From Pseudomonadota bacterium (GTDB lineage: Bacteria > Pseudomonadota > Gammaproteobacteria > Steroidobacterales > Steroidobacteraceae), in the NCBI GenBank assembly GCA_025360865.1, contig JANYBG010000004.1, positions 1-34,708 on the forward strand: a stretch of DNA of 34,708 bases, read 5' to 3'. The notes under the pieces are model-generated. The model ran no database searches and was not told where the DNA came from. It saw only the letters and a list, made by a program, of their open reading frames with translations. The first letter of the stretch is position 1; each line of letters starts with the position of its first letter. The position numbers were made by a program, and so were the translations under genes. Shown here one piece after another: positions 8,536 to 16,503 of this stretch.

Positions 8536-9450
8536 ATGTCCTCAAGCAGGCTCACGTTCCCGCTCATCGCGCTGGCCGCACTGGCGCTGGCGGGACATGG
8601 CGCGGGCTCCCGCGCGCAGTCCCCGGCCCTGCCCGCCCTCGATGCCGCGACTTCGCTCCTGGTCATCTCACCACACCCGGATGATGAGACGTTGTGCTGC
8701 GGGGGCGTGATCCAGCGCGTGCTGCGCGCCGGCGGCCGCGTCACCATCGTGTGGGTCACCAGCGGCGACGGCTCGGCGCTGGGCATGCTGCTGGTGGAGA
8801 AGACCCTCTTCGATGCGCGCAAGATGCGCGAGTTCGGCCAGTCGCGCATGCGCGAGGCGCGCGCCGCGACCGCTCTGCTGGGCGTGCCGCCCGGGGGACA
8901 GTTGTTCCTCGGCTACCCCGACGGGGCCGTGGCGCGACTTCTGCGCGAGAACCGCGCGCTGCCCTATACCTCGAAGTTCACCGATGCCGCGGCGGTGCCC
9001 TACGCTGAGGCGCTGTTTCCCGGCCATCCATACACCGGCACGAGCCTGGAGCAGGACCTGGACACGGTGGTCGAGCGCGCCCGCCCGACCCTCATCCTCG
9101 CCCCGAGTCCGCTTGATGAGCATTCCGACCACGCCGCCGCGGGCCGCGCCGCGATCGCACTCGGCGCGCGCCACGCGCCTGGGATCACCCTGCGCTTCTG
9201 GGTGGTGCACGGCGGTGAGGGCTGGCCGAGTCCGCGCGGGCTCCTGCTCGGCGTGCCGCTGACCCCCTCACCGCGGGGCGCCGCGCTTTCGCCACTACCC
9301 TTCGCGCTCGAGCCGGAGGAAGAGGACCGCAAGCTCGCCGCGGTGCGCGCGTACCAGACGCAGATGCGGGTGATGGAGCCGTTCCTGCTGGCGTTCGTGC
9401 GTACGACGGAACTTTTCTCCACGCGCGCGACCCCCGCGACCCCGCCCTAG
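8536..9450 (+). CDS. Exported PIG-L family deacetylase
   Basis: A 304-residue protein with a signal peptide (cleavage likely near GSRAQ, 23-28) and an LmbE/PIG-L fold. The zinc-binding PHPDDE (46-51) and the second motif HSDH (196-199) are intact, so an active N-acetyl-sugar or similar deacetylase is expected. Export suggests it works on envelope or imported glycans rather than on a cytosolic thiol such as in mycothiol or bacillithiol synthesis. A CGGAG ribosome-binding site precedes the ATG. Its stop codon and that of the convergent ClsB-like gene share the palindrome CTAG. The C-terminal proline/threonine tail is low complexity. Confidence 0.88.
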   Translation: MSSSRLTFPLIALAALALAGHGAGSRAQSPALPALDAATSLLVISPHPDDETLCCGGVIQRVLRAGGRVTIVWVTSGDGSALGMLLVEKTLFDARKMREFGQSRMREARAATALLGVPPGGQLFLGYPDGAVARLLRENRALPYTSKFTDAAAVPYAEALFPGHPYTGTSLEQDLDTVVERARPTLILAPSPLDEHSDHAAAGRAAIALGARHAPGITLRFWVVHGGEGWPSPRGLLLGVPLTPSPRGAALSPLPFALEPEEEDRKLAAVRAYQTQMRVMEPFLLAFVRTTELFSTRATPATPP

Positions 9451-10604
9451 GGTCTGCGCCAGCTGTCCAGGATCCGGTCGAGCGAGCCTGCGATGCGCTC
9501 GCGCAGGCGATCCAGCCAGTGGCGCCGTCGCCAGTGGCGGCGATTGACTGCGCGCGATGAGATGAAGTCGCGTTCAAAGACCGCGCGGGCCGCCTCCGCC
9601 GCCGGGGCGCTGTCCATCTCCTGGTTCGCCTCGAGGTTCCAGCGAAAGCTCCAGCGATCAAGATTCGCCGAGCCCAGCGACACCCAGTTGTCGCACAGGA
9701 CCATCTTGGCGTGCAGCATGCTCGGCTGGTATTCCCAGATCTTCACGCGGTTGCGCAGCAATTTTTCGTAGAAGCCCCGCGCCGCGTGGCGTACCCAGGG
9801 ATGATCCGTGCGCGGCCCCGGCAACAGCAGCCGCACATCAACTCCGCGGCGCGCCGCGCGTCGCAACGCCGTGCGCAGGCGTCGGGACGGCACGAAGTAA
9901 GCGCTCATGATCCAGGCGCGTGTCGCCGCGGCGTCGATCCGCCGCAGCACCTCGCTGGAGAGATCCGAGCGCGCGCGCGCCTCGCTCACGGACACCCGCC
10001 CGGAGGCGCCGTCGCGCTCCGGGAGCGCTGGCGGGTCGGCAAGCCCGAGTGGCTCCCCGCAGCGCTCCCAGGTCGCGGCGAACACCTGCTGCCAGTCACA
10101 CACGACCGGTCCTGTGATCTCGACCATGAGCTCCCGCCATTCGCCCTTGCGCGCGCGGGGAGCGAACTCATCGGTAAGTCCGGCGCCGCCCACGAACGCC
10201 ACCCGGCCATCGCTGAGCAACAGCTTGCGGTGGTCCCGCAGCAGGTTGGCGGCGACGCGGTTCCGCAACCGCAGCGGATTGAAGAAGCGCAATTCGACGC
10301 CCGCCTGGGTCAGGCGCCGGCGGTCAGCCGCCTTGAATCCCAGCGCGCCAAAGCCATCGAACAGCACGCAGGCGCGCACGCCGCGACCGCGCGCGCGGAT
10401 CAGCGCGTCGCTGAACCGGGTCGCGATCTGGCACGAATTGACCAGGTACATCTCCAGCAGGACGTACTCGCGCGCCGCATCGATCGCCGCCAGCATGCGT
10501 GAGAAGAACTCCCCGTTCTCGTGCAGGAGCCGGAACTGGTTCCCCGGTCGCCACGGCCAGCCCCGGGCTGTAGATTGCCCCACATGAGATTCGCGCAACG
10601 CCAT
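9447..10604 (-). CDS. clsB: Phospholipase D-like protein, cardiolipin synthase B type
   Basis: A 385-residue protein with two HKD motifs: HRKLLLSD (H125, K127, D132) and HAKMVLCD (H298, K300, D305), the second followed by GSANLD. This order and length match ClsB, which makes cardiolipin from phosphatidylglycerol and a second phospholipid. There is no N-terminal transmembrane pair as in ClsA. The C-terminal tail is strongly basic (RRHWRRRHW), suiting contact with anionic membrane. The ATG at 10604 places the GNQFRLLHENGEFF opening about 20 residues in; the frame is open much further upstream but overlaps the divergent CAP gene there. Other PLD-family activities cannot be excluded. Confidence 0.85.
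   Translation of the reverse strand: MALRESHVGQSTARGWPWRPGNQFRLLHENGEFFSRMLAAIDAAREYVLLEMYLVNSCQIATRFSDALIRARGRGVRACVLFDGFGALGFKAADRRRLTQAGVELRFFNPLRLRNRVAANLLRDHRKLLLSDGRVAFVGGAGLTDEFAPRARKGEWRELMVEITGPVVCDWQQVFAATWERCGEPLGLADPPALPERDGASGRVSVSEARARSDLSSEVLRRIDAAATRAWIMSAYFVPSRRLRTALRRAARRGVDVRLLLPGPRTDHPWVRHAARGFYEKLLRNRVKIWEYQPSMLHAKMVLCDNWVSLGSANLDRWSFRWNLEANQEMDSAPAAEAARAVFERDFISSRAVNRRHWRRRHWLDRLRERIAGSLDRILDSWRRP
10571..10576 (+). promoter_or_regulatory. -10-like box close to the CAP-domain gene start
   Basis: TAGATT ends seven bases before ATG 10584, the arrangement expected for a leaderless transcript. It lies inside the start region of the divergent ClsB-like gene. Confidence 0.3.
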
Positions 10605-11465
10605 GCCATAACAATGACCGAGCCGCGCCGCGGACGCCAGTTGCGGTCCATGGCCCTGGCGGGACTGCTGCTGGCGCCGCTCCCGGCGCGCGCCGACGTG
10701 GCGGCGGTGATCAACACGCTGCGCGCCCAGGGCTGCGTCGGTGGCGCGAGCGCGCCGCCATTGCGCGCTGACGCGACGCTCGACCAGGTGGCTCACGCCC
10801 TGGGGCAGGGGCTGCCGCTCGCCGATGCGCTGCTGCGCGCCGACTATCACGCCGTCAGTTCATTCTCGGTCAGCATCTCCGGGGTGCCCCCCAGCGGGGA
10901 CGTCGGCGCCATTATCAGCACGCACTACTGCGCGCAGGCCACGAACCCGGTCTTTCGCGAGATCGGCGCGTGGCGTGAGGGCAGCCGCGTATGGGTCGCG
11001 CTGGCCGAGCCGTTCGCCCCGCCCCGGGGGGCGGACCGCGAGGCCGTGGGTGCCCGCGTCCTCGAGCTCGTCAACGTGGCGCGCGCGCGCGCGCGCCGCT
11101 GCGGCGGCGAGTCATTCGCCGCCGCGGCGCCGCTTGCCCGCGACCGGGCGCTGGAGAGAATCGCGCTGGCGTACGCGCAGGACATGGCGCGGTACGCCTT
11201 CATGGACCACACCGGGCGCGATGGCAGTTCGCCGCAACAACGCATCAGCCGCGCCGGCTACGCCTGGGTCGAAGCGGGCGAAAACCTCGCCCGCGGGGTC
11301 ATGAACGCCGACGCGGTGGTCGAGGGCTGGCTGGGAAGCCCCGAGCACTGCGCGAACCTCATGCGGCCGGCGTACACCCGCATGGGCGTCGCCTTCGCCG
11401 TGAACCCAAACGACGCGGCGGGGGTGTACTGGGCGCAGGAGTTCGCCCGCCCGCTGGGTCGCTGA
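10584..11465 (+). CDS. Secreted CAP (SCP/PR-1-like) domain protein
   Basis: A protein of about 290 residues with a signal peptide (hydrophobic core ALAGLLLAPLPARA). The C-terminal 130 residues form a CAP domain: LVNVARARARRCGG, then ALERIALAYAQDMA, the DHTGRDGSSPQQRI loop, GENLARG and an SPEHCANLM helix, as in the bacterial YkwD group. The N-terminal half (about 30-150) is a repeat-free region I do not recognise. CAP proteins are extracytoplasmic; bacterial functions are mostly unknown. Possible starts are ATG 10584, 10614 and 10650. I chose 10584 because of the -10-like box seven bases before it, though 10614 gives a more ordinary signal-peptide N-region. A GC-dinucleotide run (11079-11096) encodes ARARAR inside the domain. 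Confidence 0.82.
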   Translation: MRFAQRHAITMTEPRRGRQLRSMALAGLLLAPLPARADVAAVINTLRAQGCVGGASAPPLRADATLDQVAHALGQGLPLADALLRADYHAVSSFSVSISGVPPSGDVGAIISTHYCAQATNPVFREIGAWREGSRVWVALAEPFAPPRGADREAVGARVLELVNVARARARRCGGESFAAAAPLARDRALERIALAYAQDMARYAFMDHTGRDGSSPQQRISRAGYAWVEAGENLARGVMNADAVVEGWLGSPEHCANLMRPAYTRMGVAFAVNPNDAAGVYWAQEFARPLGR

Positions 11466-11489
11466 GCGCCGGCCTTCCTGGGCCGGCGC
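11466..11489 (+). terminator. Strong hairpin after the CAP-domain gene
   Basis: A perfect 9-bp stem (GCGCCGGCC / GGCCGGCGC) with a 6-base loop begins just after the stop codon. There is no T-run after it, so intrinsic termination is uncertain; it may only protect the 3' end. Confidence 0.4.
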
Positions 11490-11498
11490 GTAATTGCG

Positions 11499-11504
11499 TA
11501 AGAT
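11499..11504 (+). promoter_or_regulatory. -10 box for the DUF4337 gene
   Basis: TAAGAT, with transcription expected near 11511, gives a leader of about 27 bases that carries GGAGA before ATG 11538. No clear -35. Confidence 0.35.
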
Positions 11505-11537
11505 CCACCGTGATCTGCGGCTTGATGGAGACGGGCG

Positions 11538-12065
11538 ATGGCGGAGATTGAGATCCACAGAGGGCACGGCCACGAGACGGATGACTTCGGCCGCGGCGTC
11601 GGCGTCATGGTCGGCGTCATCGGCATCGTGCTGGCTCTTGCGACCATCAGCGCGCACCGGGCGCACTCGGCGGCCATCATCACGCGCACCGAGGCCAACG
11701 ACCAATGGGCCTTCTACGAGGCCAAGAAGGGGCGGGAACACCTGCTGGACGTCGGCGCGCAGCTCGCGGAAGCGCTGAACAATGATCCGGCGCGCGTGGC
11801 GGCCATGATCGCCAAGTTCCACGCCGATCGGGACCGCTACGTGCGCGAGTCCGAGGACATATTCAAGGAGGCCAAGGCGCGCGAGGCTGAGTGCGTGCAT
11901 CAGGAACACCGCGCGCTGCGCCTGGACACGAGCGAGGGCTTCCTGGAGCTCGGACTGGTGCTCTCCTCGCTCTATTTCCTCTCCAAGCGACGCTTCTTCC
12001 CCTACCTGGGCGCCATCGCCGGCGCCGCGGGAGCGGCGCTGTTCGCGTGGGGCTACCTTACCTAG
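11538..12065 (+). CDS. DUF4337 family membrane protein
   Basis: A 175-residue protein with the DUF4337 pattern: a short His-rich N-terminus (HRGHGHETDD), a first membrane segment (about 20-40), a long charged helical region containing QWAFYEAKKGREH and many Lys/Glu, then two close membrane segments (about 131-147 and 153-172). Function of the family is unknown. The ATG follows a GGAGACGGGCG ribosome-binding region. Its last eight bases overlap the end of the convergent DUF4184 gene. Confidence 0.82.
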   Translation: MAEIEIHRGHGHETDDFGRGVGVMVGVIGIVLALATISAHRAHSAAIITRTEANDQWAFYEAKKGREHLLDVGAQLAEALNNDPARVAAMIAKFHADRDRYVRESEDIFKEAKAREAECVHQEHRALRLDTSEGFLELGLVLSSLYFLSKRRFFPYLGAIAGAAGAALFAWGYLT

Positions 12066-12831
12066 GCTCCTCCGCCTCACCGTGCCGCTCGAGCGTGACG
12101 ATGGTACCGGCGACCAAGTAAAGCGCGGCGAACCAGGCCAGGCTGTGGGTCAGCAGGATGCTCACCGTCCGATAGATCTCGTGGTAGTGACGGTAGTGTT
12201 CGATGGACTGCACGCCACCGATCAGGGCGGCCGCCGTCGCGATCAGAATCAGTATCGGGCCGACCGCTGAACGCGGCGCCGCTGGGTCGTGCGGCACCAC
12301 CGGCGGGGTCCACCGGCGCGAATACCACGCCGCCATGACGACCAGTCCGAACACCGAGCTTACGTACTGCAACAGCGTGCATACCGGCCCGGTGTGCCCG
12401 CCGATGGCCACCGGCGCGCTCAGGGCCGCCACGCGGTGCACGACCCAGCCGTCCAGGTGCGTGAAGGAATCCCACAACAGGTGCGACCAGACCCCCACGA
12501 CGATGGCGATGCCCGCGAACAGCCACTCCTCCGGGCCGCGCCGGTAAGGCGCGAGCGCGTGCAGGCACAACCAGCGAGCGCGTGGGGAAAGCAGCGCGGT
12601 GAAGGGCCGGCGCAGCACGAATATCGTCGCCAGCATCGCATAGCCAATCGCAAGGCAGGTCGTATACGAACCCTCGAAGTCATGCGTTTCGGGCATGAAG
12701 CGGCCGAGGTTCCACGGCACGAAGTAAGGCAGGTCCGGGGCCATGGCCCCGAGGATGAGCGGCGCGGTGCGCAGGAAGCGCGAGCCGCGCAGTGGGAGAA
12801 TCGCCGCCGGATGCGCGAGTGTGAAGGGCAC
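12058..12831 (-). CDS. DUF4184 family membrane protein
   Basis: A 257-residue polytopic membrane protein starting MPFTLAHPAAILPL, the DUF4184 signature. About six hydrophobic segments alternate with conserved polar patches (APDLPYF near 32-38, HLLWDSFTHLDG near 117-128). The buried His/Asp residues resemble those of membrane-bound metal-dependent hydrolases such as the YdjM/DUF457 group, so an enzyme of the membrane phase is possible, but no activity is established. It starts seven bases after the glucoamylase stop and so is probably the third gene of the ppgK operon. Why it would travel with glucan breakdown is unclear. Confidence 0.82.
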   Translation of the reverse strand: MPFTLAHPAAILPLRGSRFLRTAPLILGAMAPDLPYFVPWNLGRFMPETHDFEGSYTTCLAIGYAMLATIFVLRRPFTALLSPRARWLCLHALAPYRRGPEEWLFAGIAIVVGVWSHLLWDSFTHLDGWVVHRVAALSAPVAIGGHTGPVCTLLQYVSSVFGLVVMAAWYSRRWTPPVVPHDPAAPRSAVGPILILIATAAALIGGVQSIEHYRHYHEIYRTVSILLTHSLAWFAALYLVAGTIVTLERHGEAEEPR

Positions 12832-12838
12832 GCGCGCT

Positions 12839-15202
12839 TCAGCCCACTGGCGGGGGCGGCGCGCTCACCAGCACGTGAAAATCGGTTCCCACCCACTCAG
12901 CGCCCCGCCGGAAGGTGAAGTCCACCCCGCGGGCGCCACCCAGGCGCGCGGCGTCGATCCTCACCACGTGCAGCCCGAGCGAATTGGCGACTGTCGGGAG
13001 TTCCTGGGCGCCCTGCCAGTTGTCGAAGCCGACGCGGACAGCGCCGGCCTGAAGCAGCGCGATCGTCAGCCCGCACTCCGCGGGCAGCTGGACCACGGGC
13101 GCCCGCTCGGTCCAGACCACGCGGGTCAGTCGCGGACGCTCGCCGTGGTAGCGCTCCCATACCGCCTCGGGACGATCAAAGGGCCGCTTCAGGAGTCGTG
13201 AGGCGGCGAGCTTGAGGTATTCCGCGTGCGCCCATACCAGCGGCATCGCCGCCCCTGTCGGGCGCCCCGGGCTCAGGCCACGGCTGGAAATCGGCGCGGC
13301 GTCCCAGATCTGCTCCGGCAGCATGCCGCCCTCGGAGGCCATGCGGGTCATCGCGGCGAGATAGGGCAGCGCGTCGCGCCCGGCGCACAGCTCGTAGTGC
13401 CCGCGCTCGCCGGTCAACAGCGGCCAGGCCCTTCCCCGGCCGGTGCCATCATAGGCGCTGCCGTCATCGTGCTCGCCATAGCCGTCCTCGTTGTAGCGGT
13501 GCCAGCACGGACCGGAGGGCGTCTCCACCTTCAGCAGCGCATCGGCCACCTTCACGGTGGCGACGATGAGCGGATCATCCGCGCGTCGCAGCCCGAAGCG
13601 CACTAGCTGCAGGAAATCCACGGCGACCTGGGCGCTCGCGGGCAGCCCGGGATCCACCTGGAGGTTGCGGATCGGCAGCACGCTCTCAGGCCTACAGCGA
13701 TCCTCGGTGAGCGCCGCGGCCGGGGCGACCCGCACGTAGTACCCGGGTACCTCATAGCGGCGCGCGAGCGGGGTGTCGCGCACGGCCGTCCACTCCTCGA
13801 GCTGCGCATTCCAGTAGTCGGCGACCTCGAGCGCCAGCTCGCGCGCGTCGGCGGCGACGAACGAGGCGCCGGCGACCAACGCGGAAATGCAGGCCGCGAG
13901 GGTGAAGGTGTTGAGGCCCGCATCCTCCTCCCAGCGGTCCTGGTCACTCACCGGGCCCTGGCGCACCAGGAACCCGAGAGCGCGCGTGACCATGTCCTCG
14001 ACGCGGCTGCCGCCGAGCGCGGCGCGCTCAGCGAGCGCCGCGGCCAGCAGCACGGGGAAGGCGGTCTCGTCCAGCTGCACGCCTGACCAGTGGCCCTTGC
14101 CACTCAGCCACTGGTTCTGGTTCCAGTGGCCATCCGCGGTCTGCGTCGCGAGCAGGTAGCCCAGCGTGTCGCGCGCCTCGCGCGTCGCGCCCACGGCCAG
14201 CAGCGCGCCGGCGCTCTCGCACAAGTCGCGTGGCCACACAAGGTGGTAGCCCTCGCGCTCCTCGCGCGTGTTGCCCCAGGGAACACTCAGGCTCGCGACC
14301 ATCGCCCCGGGGAAGGTCTTGTCCTGGTGCACGCGCAACACCATCGTCGAGAGGTGTACCTGCGCGGCGCATTCCCTCGGCAGCGGCGCGGCGAGCGAGG
14401 CTTCGGGCGCCGCGTGCGAGTGCCAGCGCGTCCACGCCGTCATCTGGCGTTCCCATGACGCCGAGAACGGCTCGGTCAGAGCCGTGCGGGCCAGCGTCGC
14501 CGCGGATTCGGTGTCGGCGCCAAAACCCAGCGCCAGCACGGCCTCTCGCGGCAGCTCGCCGGTGAGGGCGATGTTGCCCGGTCCAGCACTGTCGTACGCC
14601 CAGCTCAGCGCGCCGTTGCGCGCGAAGTCCTGCCAGCCGTCGCTGATGCCGACGTTGCCGGCGCTCACGCGCCCCCAGCCGTCCCGTTGCTGGCTATCCA
14701 CCGCGAGCAGCGCGAGCGCGAAACCGCCCTGCTCGGCCGCCAGCACGCGCCGGTCGCGATACTCGAGCACGCGCGCGATGTTGCCGGCGCCGGTGCCGCC
14801 CAGGTGCGGCGCGAGCAGCGCGTAGGGCCTGAGGGCGGCATCGCCGGTGAGTCGCACCTCGATCATCAGCACGTCGCGGTGCTCGCTCGGAGTCACGCGC
14901 AGGCTCAACTCGAAGCGCTCGTGATGGTGCACGATGCGCACGGCAGGGGCGCCGGGAGCGGCGAGGTCGAGGCTGTGCCGCCACAGGCGCTTGACCTCGA
15001 CCCAGAAACCGGCGCCGTCAGCGACGATGAAGCCCAGGTCGCGAATCTGCGGGAGATCCACGCGCGGGTAATACACCTCGTTGATGATCCCGCCGCCGAC
15101 CGTGAACCACAGGCGTGAGGAACCCAGCGAGCAGCCGACGATCTCCTTGGCGCTGCTGCACCAGGTTGGCGCGAGTCCGGGAGCACCCGGCGCGACACCC
15201 AT
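12839..15202 (-). CDS. GH15 family glucoamylase (glucan 1,4-alpha-glucosidase)
   Basis: A 787-residue glycoside hydrolase of the bacterial glucoamylase type. An N-terminal beta-sandwich domain (about 10-275) precedes the (alpha/alpha)6 catalytic barrel (about 290-675), with WPRDLCE (323-329), RWEEDAG (423-429, general-acid glutamate), WPLLTGERGHYEL (593-605) and WAHAEYLKL (657-665, general-base Glu661). No signal peptide is visible, so it should act in the cytosol, releasing glucose from non-reducing ends of glycogen or maltodextrins. The ATG at 15202 shares a base with the ppgK stop (TGATG), implying coupling; the frame is open to 15421 but that part is antisense-like sequence inside ppgK. 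Its product glucose is the substrate of the upstream kinase. A trehalase or dextranase specificity cannot be excluded by eye. Confidence 0.9.
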   Translation of the reverse strand: MGVAPGAPGLAPTWCSSAKEIVGCSLGSSRLWFTVGGGIINEVYYPRVDLPQIRDLGFIVADGAGFWVEVKRLWRHSLDLAAPGAPAVRIVHHHERFELSLRVTPSEHRDVLMIEVRLTGDAALRPYALLAPHLGGTGAGNIARVLEYRDRRVLAAEQGGFALALLAVDSQQRDGWGRVSAGNVGISDGWQDFARNGALSWAYDSAGPGNIALTGELPREAVLALGFGADTESAATLARTALTEPFSASWERQMTAWTRWHSHAAPEASLAAPLPRECAAQVHLSTMVLRVHQDKTFPGAMVASLSVPWGNTREEREGYHLVWPRDLCESAGALLAVGATREARDTLGYLLATQTADGHWNQNQWLSGKGHWSGVQLDETAFPVLLAAALAERAALGGSRVEDMVTRALGFLVRQGPVSDQDRWEEDAGLNTFTLAACISALVAGASFVAADARELALEVADYWNAQLEEWTAVRDTPLARRYEVPGYYVRVAPAAALTEDRCRPESVLPIRNLQVDPGLPASAQVAVDFLQLVRFGLRRADDPLIVATVKVADALLKVETPSGPCWHRYNEDGYGEHDDGSAYDGTGRGRAWPLLTGERGHYELCAGRDALPYLAAMTRMASEGGMLPEQIWDAAPISSRGLSPGRPTGAAMPLVWAHAEYLKLAASRLLKRPFDRPEAVWERYHGERPRLTRVVWTERAPVVQLPAECGLTIALLQAGAVRVGFDNWQGAQELPTVANSLGLHVVRIDAARLGGARGVDFTFRRGAEWVGTDFHVLVSAPPPPVG

Positions 15203-15924
15203 CAGGCGCCGCTGCCGCGCCGTCGCGAGGGAACCTTGAGCGGACCGCCGGCCTGCCGCCACAGGCGCACGCCGCCGTCGAACGCATTGCTGTTGCCGCC
15301 GAGCCGCACGCCCGCTGGCAGGCTCTTCAGGCGCACGGCGTTGCCGCCGCCCAGGACCACGTAGTCGACCCCGAGCGCCATCCTCAGGTGCTCTATGATC
15401 TCGGCGACAGTGTTGCGCCATTTCTTGTTGCCGCGCGCCTTGCGGCCGCGCTCGCCGACATAGTCCTCGTAGCTCTTGTCGCGCTTGTAAGGCAGGTGGC
15501 CGAGCTCGGTCGGCTCGACGACGCCATCGATGATCAGGGTGACGCCCAGGCCGGTGCCCAGCCCCATGAACAACATGCGACCGCCCGCGTAGCTGCCGAT
15601 GGCCTGCATCGCCGCGTCGTTGATCAGCTTGACGGGCTTGCCGAGGGCCTTGCCGAAATCAAAACCGACCCAGCCGGGGCCCAGGTTCACCGGCTCCGCG
15701 GCGATGCGCCCGCCCACCACGACACCCGGGTAGCCGATGGAAACCGCGTCGAACTTGAGTGAGCCCACGAGCTCGCCGATCTGGCTCAGCATGCTCGCCG
15801 GAGTCATGTCGGGCCCCGAGACGAACTTGCGGATGGTCCCACTCCCATCGACGCGCAGCTTCACGTGGGTGCCGCCGACATCGAGGACGAGGATGTGTTT
15901 GGGGGTCGGATTCGTGGCGGCCAT
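15202..15924 (-). CDS. ppgK: Polyphosphate glucokinase (ROK family)
   Basis: A 240-residue ROK kinase of the polyphosphate-glucokinase type. DVGGTHVK (15-22) is the phosphate loop, INDA (101-104) holds the catalytic Asp, GLGTGLG (121-127) is the second phosphate loop and ELGH (140-143) begins the glucose-binding region. SYEDYVGERG (151-160) is characteristic of PPGK rather than of ATP-only ROK glucokinases, and the CXCGXXGC zinc motif of the latter is absent. The expected reaction is glucose plus polyphosphate (or ATP) to glucose-6-phosphate. It leads an operon with a glucoamylase and a DUF4184 protein. The C-terminus is basic (SRRRGSG). No ppk gene is in the window. Confidence 0.9.
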   Translation of the reverse strand: MAATNPTPKHILVLDVGGTHVKLRVDGSGTIRKFVSGPDMTPASMLSQIGELVGSLKFDAVSIGYPGVVVGGRIAAEPVNLGPGWVGFDFGKALGKPVKLINDAAMQAIGSYAGGRMLFMGLGTGLGVTLIIDGVVEPTELGHLPYKRDKSYEDYVGERGRKARGNKKWRNTVAEIIEHLRMALGVDYVVLGGGNAVRLKSLPAGVRLGGNSNAFDGGVRLWRQAGGPLKVPSRRRGSGA

Positions 15925-16066
15925 GCGTGGCGATTCTGGCCTGAATCGGCGGCTTTGACCATCTCAGCATGACCCGTGCTGGCCCCGCGGCGGGCATTTC
16001 GCCCGGCCGGCGCTCAACCAGCGCCCGAGATCGCCAGAGCCGAGCGCGGCGGATGTCCGCGTTGGT

Positions 16067-16078
16067 TACAATCGGGCG
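16067..16078 (+). promoter_or_regulatory. Leaderless-type promoter of hemJ
   Basis: TACAAT (16067-16072) is followed by exactly six bases and then the ATG, so transcription should begin on or next to the start codon. No Shine-Dalgarno sequence is present. The gap 15925-16066 shows nothing else I can name. Confidence 0.55.
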
Positions 16079-16498
16079 ATGTTATGGCTCAAGGCATTCC
16101 ACGTGGTGTTCGTGGTGACCTGGTTCGCGGGCCTGTTCTACCTGCCGCGCCTGTTCGTCTATCACGTGGGCGTGACGGATGCGGCGGGCATCAGCCGGTT
16201 CCGCGTCATGGAGCGCAAGCTGTTCATCATGATGAGCATCGGGGCGGTGCTGGCCGTGCTGCTGGGCGCCGCGATGGTGGTCGGCGCGCCAGGCTATCTC
16301 GCGATGGGCTGGCTGCGCGTCAAGGTGCTGCTGGTCGCGGGACTCCTCGGTTACCACGCCTGGTGCTACCAGCTGATGCTGGCCTTGCGCGCCGGCGCCG
16401 GTGCGCACTCGGAGCGCTGGTATCGCGTGTTCAACGAATTGCCGTCGCTCCTGCTGGTCGGCATCGTGGTGCTGGCGGTCGTCAAACCCGCGCTGTGA
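16079..16498 (+). CDS. hemJ: Protoporphyrinogen oxidase HemJ
   Basis: A 139-residue protein with four predicted membrane helices, the normal size for HemJ. It opens MLWLKAFHVVFVVTWFAGLFYLPRLF-like, quoted here only by its key residues: His8, Trp15, Phe16, Gly18, Arg24 and His29. Lys82 lies in the conserved WLRVK segment. HemJ oxidises protoporphyrinogen IX to protoporphyrin IX in the penultimate step of haem synthesis and is the common form in Gram-negative bacteria lacking HemY and HemG. The gene stands alone, converging with the M13 peptidase gene five bases away. Its start is fixed by the -10 box six bases upstream and by homology. Confidence 0.93.
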   Translation: MLWLKAFHVVFVVTWFAGLFYLPRLFVYHVGVTDAAGISRFRVMERKLFIMMSIGAVLAVLLGAAMVVGAPGYLAMGWLRVKVLLVAGLLGYHAWCYQLMLALRAGAGAHSERWYRVFNELPSLLLVGIVVLAVVKPAL

Positions 16499-16503
16499 AG
16501 ATG

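Noticed and set aside
11079-11096. Run of nine GC dinucleotides
   Set aside because: It encodes ARARAR within the CAP-domain gene and fits local composition; I have no basis for a structural role.
15203-15421. N-terminal extension of the glucoamylase frame
   Set aside because: The extra 73 residues are Arg/Gln/Ala-rich without homology and lie in another frame inside ppgK; the TGATG junction at 15202 is the natural start.
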